From Campylobacteraceae bacterium (GTDB lineage Bacteria > Campylobacterota > Campylobacteria > Campylobacterales > Sulfurovaceae): a stretch of DNA of 10,356 bases. The stretch spans positions 1 through 10,356 of the forward strand of contig JALVPA010000159.1 in assembly GCA_027026055.1 (NCBI GenBank), in the 5' to 3' direction. How positions within the stretch are numbered: the first letter of the stretch is position 1; each line of letters opens with the position of its first letter. The translations under genes were made by a program, and so were the position numbers. Shown piece by piece: positions 5,547 to 10,356 of the stretch. The notes under the pieces were generated by a model. It searched no databases and was not told the DNA's origin. It was given only the letters and a program-made list of their open reading frames with translations.

Positions 5547-6560
5547 TTACGGTACATAGGCTATCCTCGGCAGACCCGTCGTCTCTTCCAGCCCGCACAT
5601 TAGATTGGCCGCCGCCAATGCCTGAGAAGAAGCGCCGCGCAATAGATTGTCTATCGCCGAAGAGATGAAAAGCGCATTTTCGTTCACTGCGGCATAGATA
5701 TCGCAATAGTGCGTACCCGCGACGCTTTTGACATCGACGGGATGATTTCTCAGGCGGATAAAGGGCTCTTCTCCGTAAGCCTCTTTCAAGACGGTCATGG
5801 GATCGATATCGACCTTGAGTGTCGCATAAACGCTGACCAGTTCGCCGCGCGTGGCGGGGATAAGATGCGGAACGAAGTTGATATGCGTTTTAATGCCGTG
5901 GATCTTTTCTATCTTTTCGGCGATTTCGGGCGCATGGCGGTGTTTAAGCGGATTGTAGGCGAAAAAGTTGTCGTTGATATGCACGTAATGCGTCGTTTCG
6001 CTCAGTTTCTTGCCCGCGCCGCTCACGCCGCTTTTGGCATCGATAAAAATCGCAGATGCGGTATCGATATAGGGGATAAACGGTAACAATCCCAGCAACG
6101 TAGCGGTGGGATAGCATCCGGGACCTGCCGCCAAACGCGCTTTTTTGAGATCGTCGCGATAATATTCTATAAGCGCATAGACCGCTTCGTCGAGATGCTC
6201 GGGATCTTCGTGCGGACAGTACGCTGCTTCGTACGTCTCTTTTTCGAGGCGATAATCGGCGGAGAGGTCGATCGTTTTGACCCCCGCATCCACAAGCGGT
6301 TTGGCAAAGCCCATCGAGGTTTTGTGCGGTAATGCCAAAAAGACCACGTCGCAATGTTCGATTACCGATTCGGGCGTGGCTTTGGAAACGGGCATATGCA
6401 CTACATTTTGCAAAGCGGGATGCAAGCTTTCTATCGTCGTATCGCCTTGTGTGGTGGCGACATATGCCAGTTCGAAAACGGGATGCGTCGCCAACATCTT
6501 GACGAGTTCGAGTCCCGTATAGCCGCTTGCACCGACGATCCCCGCTTTAATAGCAGTCAT
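5547..6560 (-). CDS. argC: N-acetyl-gamma-glutamyl-phosphate reductase
   Basis: ArgC carries out the third step of arginine synthesis, the NADPH-dependent reduction of N-acetylglutamyl-5-phosphate to the semialdehyde, in the cytosol. The 337-residue protein begins with a Rossmann motif, GASGYTG (10-16). It has the catalytic cysteine C149 in AAGPGCYPTA, the SGVSGAGKK block (178-185) and the HRHAPEI block (207-213) containing the active-site His. The length is within the usual range for the single-domain type. ATG at 6560 follows the greA stop with no gap (TAAATG), and GGAG lies at 6570-6573 inside the end of greA, so translation is probably coupled. No other arg gene is present. No clear terminator follows in the 117 bases before the tRNA on the other strand, which hold nothing else I recognise. 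Confidence 0.95.
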   Translation of the reverse strand: MTAIKAGIVGASGYTGLELVKMLATHPVFELAYVATTQGDTTIESLHPALQNVVHMPVSKATPESVIEHCDVVFLALPHKTSMGFAKPLVDAGVKTIDLSADYRLEKETYEAAYCPHEDPEHLDEAVYALIEYYRDDLKKARLAAGPGCYPTATLLGLLPFIPYIDTASAIFIDAKSGVSGAGKKLSETTHYVHINDNFFAYNPLKHRHAPEIAEKIEKIHGIKTHINFVPHLIPATRGELVSVYATLKVDIDPMTVLKEAYGEEPFIRLRNHPVDVKSVAGTHYCDIYAAVNENALFISSAIDNLLRGASSQALAAANLMCGLEETTGLPRIAYVP

Positions 6561-7055
6561 TTAGTCGTTCTCCAGTTTGATTTCGCAATAGCTTATCTCT
6601 TCGATATCGTAAGCTTTTTTTCCGCCTGGTAGATTCAATTCCACCTCGTCGCCCTCCTCTTTGCCCATCAATGCGCGCGCCAAAGGCGAATGAAAAGAGA
6701 TCAATCCTTTTTCCGGGCACGACTCCTGCCCTCCTACGATTGTGTAGGTTACCTCTTCACCCGTCTCTTGACAGCTTAAACATACTGTCGATCCGAAACT
6801 GACGCGTTCGTGCGCCAACGTCGAAGGATCGATTATCTGCGCGCGTCCCAGCAAATCGGTAAGCTCCGTAATGCGCGCTTCCATCAAGCCTTGACGCTCC
6901 TTGGCGGCGTGGTATTCGGCATTCTCTTTCAAATCGCCGAGTTCTCGCGCTTCGTCGATGATTTTGGCGATTTTGGGTCTCTCTTCGTTTTTAAGTCGTT
7001 CAAGTTCCAAGGAGAGTTTTTCATATGTCTCTTTAAGCATCGGTTCTTTCTGCAC
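6561..7055 (-). CDS. greA: transcription elongation factor GreA
   Basis: GreA enters the RNA polymerase secondary channel and triggers cleavage of backtracked RNA. From GTG 7055 the protein has 164 residues. The N-terminal coiled coil runs from about 7 to 75, with the acidic tip GDLKENAEY carrying D41 and E44. The C-terminal FKBP-like domain ends with FHSPLARALMGKEEGDEVE and LPGGKKAYDIEEI. The frame is open to 7130, but that extension holds the promoter and would add non-GreA sequence. GTG 7055 has AAAGGA 6 bases upstream and gives the common MQKEPM start. The C-terminal domain carries an unusual CLSC (92-95) plus C113 and C157, where GreA usually has few cysteines. It is joined to argC with no gap. 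Confidence 0.93.
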   Translation of the reverse strand: MQKEPMLKETYEKLSLELERLKNEERPKIAKIIDEARELGDLKENAEYHAAKERQGLMEARITELTDLLGRAQIIDPSTLAHERVSFGSTVCLSCQETGEEVTYTIVGGQESCPEKGLISFHSPLARALMGKEEGDEVELNLPGGKKAYDIEEISYCEIKLEND

Positions 7056-7101
7056 GGTCGTTCCTTTCGACGAAAAAGTGTCGTTGTATTGTTTGGGATG
7101 T

Positions 7102-7110
7102 ATTATAGCA
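7102..7110 (-). promoter_or_regulatory. extended -10 promoter of greA-argC
   Basis: On the minus strand this reads TGCTATAAT, a consensus extended -10. Transcription would begin near 7095, with a leader of about 40 bases containing AAAGGA (7062-7067). It lies only 10 bases from the surE -10 on the other strand. Confidence 0.7.
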
Positions 7111-7117
7111 AAAAGGT

Positions 7118-7123
7118 TATAAT
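7118..7123 (+). promoter_or_regulatory. -10 of the surE promoter
   Basis: A perfect TATAAT followed by GGCG, as at rodA. Transcription from about 7130 gives a leader of about 22 bases with AGAGG at 7143-7147. Its upstream contact zone covers the greA promoter. Confidence 0.65.
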
Positions 7124-7151
7124 GGCGCATATTTTACGATACAGAGGCAAT

Positions 7152-7946
7152 ATGAAACCGACAATACTCATCACCAACGACGACGGATTCGAGTCCGAAG
7201 GACTTCATGCGCTCAAATCGGCGCTCGATCCGCTTGCCGAAGTGATCGTCGTCGCACCGAGCGACGAGAAGTCTGCATGCGGGCATTCGCTGACGTTGAC
7301 CAGACCGCTTCATTTCGTACAAACGGCGCACAACTTCTACAAACTCGAAGACGGCACGCCTTCAGATTGCGTCTTTTTGGCGCTCAACAAACTTTTCAAA
7401 GAGCGCAAACCCGACTTGGTCGTATCGGGTATCAATATCGGATCGAATATGGGCGAAGATATCACCTACTCCGGTACGGTAGCTGCGGCGATGGAGGCGG
7501 TACTGCAAGGTATCCCCGCCGTTGCGGTGAGCCAAGTCTATGCCGAAGCGGGTAAGAGTATCGAAACCTTCGGTTATACGTTGGCGCAAAAGATGACGGC
7601 GAAACTCGTCGAAGCGATCTTTACACGAACTTTTCCTCTACCCCCGCGCAAACTTCTCAATGTCAATATCCCGCCGCTCGACGAGAGCGCATGCAAAGGT
7701 TTCAAAGTGACGCGTGCGGGAAATCGTCTCTACGCGCATAATGCCGAAGTGCATTACAATCCGCGAGGCAAAGAGTACTATTGGATCGGTCTGCCCGAAC
7801 TCGGATGGATGGATACGCCGGGACACACGACAGACTTCGAGGCGATCAACGACGGCTATGTCTCCGTTACGCCGATACAACTCGATATGACGGCGCATGA
7901 CGAGATAGCCTCTTTGCAACGATGGATACGCACATCGTTAACGTAA
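7152..7946 (+). CDS. surE: 5'/3'-nucleotidase SurE
   Basis: SurE is a divalent-metal phosphatase that removes phosphate from nucleoside 5'- and 3'-monophosphates and is linked to stationary-phase survival. The 264-residue protein opens with ILITNDDGFESEGL, where D10 and D11 are metal ligands. S41 in DEKSACGHSLT is the conserved active-site serine, and N95 in SGINIGSNMGEDITYSGTVAAAMEA completes the metal site. GTPSDC (68-73) and the NVNIP block near residue 173 are also typical. The length is normal. The open frame extends upstream to 6810, but that part is antisense to greA. ATG 7152 has AGAGG 4 bases before it and a promoter 29 bases upstream. It converges on comF with a 14-base gap and no clear terminator. 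Confidence 0.95.
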   Translation: MKPTILITNDDGFESEGLHALKSALDPLAEVIVVAPSDEKSACGHSLTLTRPLHFVQTAHNFYKLEDGTPSDCVFLALNKLFKERKPDLVVSGINIGSNMGEDITYSGTVAAAMEAVLQGIPAVAVSQVYAEAGKSIETFGYTLAQKMTAKLVEAIFTRTFPLPPRKLLNVNIPPLDESACKGFKVTRAGNRLYAHNAEVHYNPRGKEYYWIGLPELGWMDTPGHTTDFEAINDGYVSVTPIQLDMTAHDEIASLQRWIRTSLT

Positions 7947-7960
7947 GTGTCGTTTTTTCA

Positions 7961-8533
7961 TCACCTGCTCGCATCGGCGACGACGACGGCAAAAAGGACG
8001 TTTCCTCCCTCTTTTTGGATGCGATATGCCGCTTCGTGCAGTGTCGTACCGGTCGTGATGATATCGTCTATCAAGACGATATTCTCTTTTTTCCCCGTAT
8101 AACGGAAATTTCGCGGATGTTCCAAACGATATGCCAGCGATTTACCCGCATAACTTATACGATTTTCGGCTATCAATACGCCGTGATCCACCTCGATATC
8201 TTTGTTTCGCAAAGGGTGTGTCAACTGTGCGATATGCGAATAGCCCGATACGATTCTTTCGTCGATACCCACGACATAAAAAGAGATGGACAAATGCGAT
8301 TGTAGATGGTGAATAAAAGGTTTGAGATAGAATTTTCCCAAAGCGCGATAAATACGATATCCTTCGCTTTTGTGTTTGGTAAGCAGAAGCGATTCGACCG
8401 TGTCGTAAGCAAAAAGAGAATAGATGCGTAGCGTGCCGACTTGACGCATTTGCACGGAAGGTATGAGTAATGTTTTGCGGCAATGTGTGCATAAAGGGAC
8501 GTGACTGAGTCCGTTGCAACTATAGCAGCGCAT
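7961..8533 (-). CDS. comF: ComF family protein (phosphoribosyltransferase fold)
   Basis: This 190-residue protein has the two-part ComF layout. A short zinc finger carries C3, C6, C15 and C18 (CX2C-X8-CX2C), and a type I phosphoribosyltransferase domain ends with the PRPP-binding motif VLIDDIITTGTT (153-164). ComF proteins are cytosolic and are needed for natural transformation in several bacteria, including the Helicobacter pylori ComFC, where they help bring in or process single-stranded DNA. The usual RGFNQ-like motif reads SGYSHIAQL here (96-104). The start lies 6 bases after the stop of the upstream nucleoside-hydrolase-like gene, so the two are probably co-transcribed. A plain phosphoribosyltransferase role in salvage is an alternative, but the zinc finger favours ComF. 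Confidence 0.85.
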   Translation of the reverse strand: MRCYSCNGLSHVPLCTHCRKTLLIPSVQMRQVGTLRIYSLFAYDTVESLLLTKHKSEGYRIYRALGKFYLKPFIHHLQSHLSISFYVVGIDERIVSGYSHIAQLTHPLRNKDIEVDHGVLIAENRISYAGKSLAYRLEHPRNFRYTGKKENIVLIDDIITTGTTLHEAAYRIQKEGGNVLFAVVVADASR

Positions 8534-8539
8534 TTACCG

Positions 8540-9949
8540 TTATTTACCTTTCGGAAGTTTGTATAGCAACTCTTGAACCTGGTTTTTCCAAATATCTCCG
8601 TAAGCGGAGGTGGTTTTTTCCAAATAAAATTCGTATCGTCCACACGGTCTGCTGTCGGCTACAACCGCTCCTGAAGATTTGATATGAAAACACGATTGGA
8701 TCTCTCTGGTGTATTGGGTACCGTCCGGTGCAAAATCCCCTCGCACGCCGTAAAGCAACGCTTCAGTATCGCTGAGACCGTGATCACCGTATACACCGTA
8801 TCTATTTACGGATAAGATAAAAGCCATCGGGGAGTTTTGAAAACGATCGGCTTTGTACATGTCGGCTACACGTTTGTCTTCCATACTTACGCCGGGTATC
8901 GATGCGATGACTACGGGGACGTTTGCCGGTCTGTGTGCGAAAAAATATTTGCTGGCATCCGAAGCGCTGTTGGGTTTGGAAGTACCTTCGGAAAGGTTCA
9001 TCTCCGGTTCCCCCGAAGTGCGGCTGTTCCATCCTGTCGCGATAACAATTTTATCGACTTTTTCCGAAACGAGTTGCGAACCGTTACATGCTTCCGTTTC
9101 CGCCAAAATGTTGGCTACGTTATGCAAATGTCCGCCGATAATCCAAGTCACTTTCTCATCGGCTTGTTTCAAGATTTCGCAAACCATTGCGTTTGCCTCG
9201 TTTCGTCCCCAACAGATCGAATAATCCAGACATTGATCGGAAGGAAACTCGTCTATATTACGGGCGGTTCCTCTATAGTCGACATGCTGAGGATTGGGGG
9301 ACGTGGCATCTATGGCATAAGTACGCATGGCTTGGCGAACGTTTAATCCTATCGGTATCTCTTTTCGGTCGTAATAGTACATTACGGAGCTATAGGCCAT
9401 GCCTTGTTTACGATTGATATCTCTTCCCGTCAGTAAGACACCCGCGATATTGGCCTCGCAGTTTTGTTCCATCCCCAGTGCCGTCGCCAACATGATTACC
9501 CAGTCGGGATCGAATGCATCGTTATCCAAAATAATATTTTTCATGCCGTTCACTTTATTTGAAATTTTTTGAACGATATATTTCGAATCCACACTTTCGC
9601 CTGCTTCGGCAATCGCACGGTTCATTTGCGCTACATTCGACTCGCTGACACATCGGATACCGGCTTTTTCATAGTCGGTTGTTGTAGGTGCGGGATTGTT
9701 TGGGTCGGTCGCATATGCGACAATTTTTTTCAATCCTTCGTTTTGGACGGATTCGAGCGTATTTTCTATGTTCCGTGTTTTATTCGACGGGTCGTACGCA
9801 ACAAATATCATCGAAGAGCCGTCGGGCATCATGATAGGAACATAGGAGTTTTTCGATGATGTATCTTCCACATCTACATTCGCTCCTGCTGAGAAAGACA
9901 AACCAATGTAGATGCTCGATACGATACGTTTTTTTACGGAGGGACTCAT
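8540..9949 (-). CDS. exported nucleoside-hydrolase-like protein with an extra N-terminal domain
   Basis: I do not recognise this 469-residue protein as a named gene. A short basic N-terminus and hydrophobic stretch (residues 5-23, ending SAGA) suggest a signal peptide. Residues about 45-118 look like an alternating beta/alpha domain that I cannot assign. From about 137 the order of motifs matches the inosine-uridine nucleoside hydrolase fold. LDNDAFDPDW (141-150) corresponds to the DTDPGxDDA metal motif, GGHLHNVA (272-279) to GPLTNLA, and GEPEMN (313-318) to the E-x-N ribose contact. SDTEALLYG (393-401) sits where the last metal Asp (D242 in the protozoal enzyme) lies. Departures from the family are RD (176-177) at the usual GN, and no His directly before D394. 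Eight cysteines fit an oxidised compartment. The start has AAGG upstream. It may be a periplasmic nucleosidase, or a binding protein that has lost catalysis. Confidence 0.6.
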   Translation of the reverse strand: MSPSVKKRIVSSIYIGLSFSAGANVDVEDTSSKNSYVPIMMPDGSSMIFVAYDPSNKTRNIENTLESVQNEGLKKIVAYATDPNNPAPTTTDYEKAGIRCVSESNVAQMNRAIAEAGESVDSKYIVQKISNKVNGMKNIILDNDAFDPDWVIMLATALGMEQNCEANIAGVLLTGRDINRKQGMAYSSVMYYYDRKEIPIGLNVRQAMRTYAIDATSPNPQHVDYRGTARNIDEFPSDQCLDYSICWGRNEANAMVCEILKQADEKVTWIIGGHLHNVANILAETEACNGSQLVSEKVDKIVIATGWNSRTSGEPEMNLSEGTSKPNSASDASKYFFAHRPANVPVVIASIPGVSMEDKRVADMYKADRFQNSPMAFILSVNRYGVYGDHGLSDTEALLYGVRGDFAPDGTQYTREIQSCFHIKSSGAVVADSRPCGRYEFYLEKTTSAYGDIWKNQVQELLYKLPKGK

Positions 9950-9981
9950 TGTATAGCCTTCATTAAGTTGTATTTTCGGTT

Positions 9982-9987
9982 ATTATA
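9982..9987 (-). promoter_or_regulatory. putative -10 of the nucleoside-hydrolase-like gene and comF
   Basis: TATAAT on the minus strand inside a TA-repeat run, 33 bases before the ATG, predicts transcription from about 9975. The repeat allows other registers. Confidence 0.5.
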
Positions 9988-10076
9988 TATATATTTCATT
10001 GAATGATATTTACAGTTTTTCTTTTTATACTATATAATATCACAAGTGTTACTTTTGGGTACTTATTAGATAGTTA

Positions 10077-10085
10077 TGTTAAAAT
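10077..10085 (+). promoter_or_regulatory. extended -10 promoter of apt
   Basis: TGTTAAAAT is an extended -10, with transcription expected near 10092 and GAAGG at 10103-10107 before the ATG. A second perfect TATAAT lies at 10033-10038 and could be an additional start. The region 9950-10114 between the divergent genes is very AT-rich and has no ORF I would call. Confidence 0.55.
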
Positions 10086-10114
10086 CGGAATCACAACATT
10101 GTGAAGGTTTGTAT

Positions 10115-10356
10115 ATGAAATTGACAGAAAAAGATAAAAGTCTGTTGTTTGCAAGCATTCGTAACATTCCCGACTTTCCCAAACCGGGTATCGTCTTCAA
10201 AGACATTACCACACTGCTAAATAACGCCGAAGCATTCGGTGTGTTGATGAAACATTTGGCGGAACGTTACGTCTCGTTCGAGCTTGACTATGTGGCGGGG
10301 ATTGACGCGCGTGGCTTTATCTTTGGCGCGGCGTTGGCGGACAGACTCGGCATCGG
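10115..10356 (+). CDS. apt: adenine phosphoribosyltransferase (5' part, cut by window edge)
   Basis: The first 80 codons are present. Apt joins adenine to PRPP to make AMP in purine salvage, in the cytosol. The diagnostic N-terminal block IRNIPDFPKPGIVFKDITTLL (residues 15-35, one residue short of the E. coli-like IRDIPDFP form) is clear, followed by VAGIDARGFIFGAALADRLGIG. That last block usually reads GxEARGF; here Asp replaces Glu. The complete protein is expected to have about 180 residues, so roughly 100 lie outside the window. The ATG follows GAAGG by 7 bases. It diverges from the nucleoside-hydrolase-like gene, which could supply free base for it. Confidence 0.95.
   Translation, partial: MKLTEKDKSLLFASIRNIPDFPKPGIVFKDITTLLNNAEAFGVLMKHLAERYVSFELDYVAGIDARGFIFGAALADRLGI

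Noticed and set aside
7056..7130. N-terminal extension of greA to ATG 7130
   Set aside because: It would include the greA promoter. GTG 7055 has a good ribosome binding site and the family start.
6810..7151. N-terminal extension of surE
   Set aside because: It is antisense to greA and crosses both promoters. SurE proteins begin at the ILITNDDG strand.
7940..7958. Possible terminator between surE and comF (AACG/CGTT stem plus six T)
   Set aside because: A four-pair stem with two G-C pairs is too weak to claim.

Overview
The window looks like chromosomal DNA of a Campylobacterota (epsilonproteobacterial) organism. I infer a free-living, possibly chemolithoautotrophic relative of Sulfurovum, Sulfurimonas or Nitratifractor, but the genus is not proven. 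The evidence is a carboxy(nor)spermidine dehydrogenase (the alternative spermidine route typical of this phylum), strong or extended -10 elements with no clear -35 boxes, a short ComF of the phylum type, and a secreted alpha-carbonic anhydrase. Genes are tightly packed and lie on both strands. Most are housekeeping genes, and I see no phage, IS element or CRISPR array.

Layout: 1-362 has no confident gene. It holds a 52-codon minus-strand ORF whose tail resembles a small antitoxin, and an 8-bp perfect hairpin. 363-1109 (-) is a periplasmic alpha-carbonic anhydrase. 1110-1407 is a divergent regulatory region with a long palindrome just upstream of the next promoter. 1408-2631 (+) is carboxy(nor)spermidine dehydrogenase, followed after 2 nt by an elyC-like envelope gene (2634-3407). 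That gene overlaps tail to tail with pgeF (3384-4139, -). rodA (4201-5352, +) ends on the base before a CAT-anticodon tRNA (5353-5429). 5547-7055 (-) is a greA-argC pair joined stop to start. surE (7152-7946, +) diverges from greA across overlapping promoters. 7961-9949 (-) holds a secreted nucleoside-hydrolase-like gene followed by comF. apt starts at 10115 (+) and runs off the right edge.

Two themes recur. ElyC, PgeF and RodA all concern peptidoglycan or the envelope. PgeF/YfiH-type proteins (purine nucleoside cleavage), SurE (nucleotidase), the nucleoside-hydrolase-like protein and Apt could together form a nucleotide-to-base salvage route. The least described item is the 469-residue exported nucleoside-hydrolase-like protein. 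It carries an unrecognised domain of about 110 residues before its metal site and has substitutions at positions normally conserved in the family. I did not find a clear new multi-gene system.
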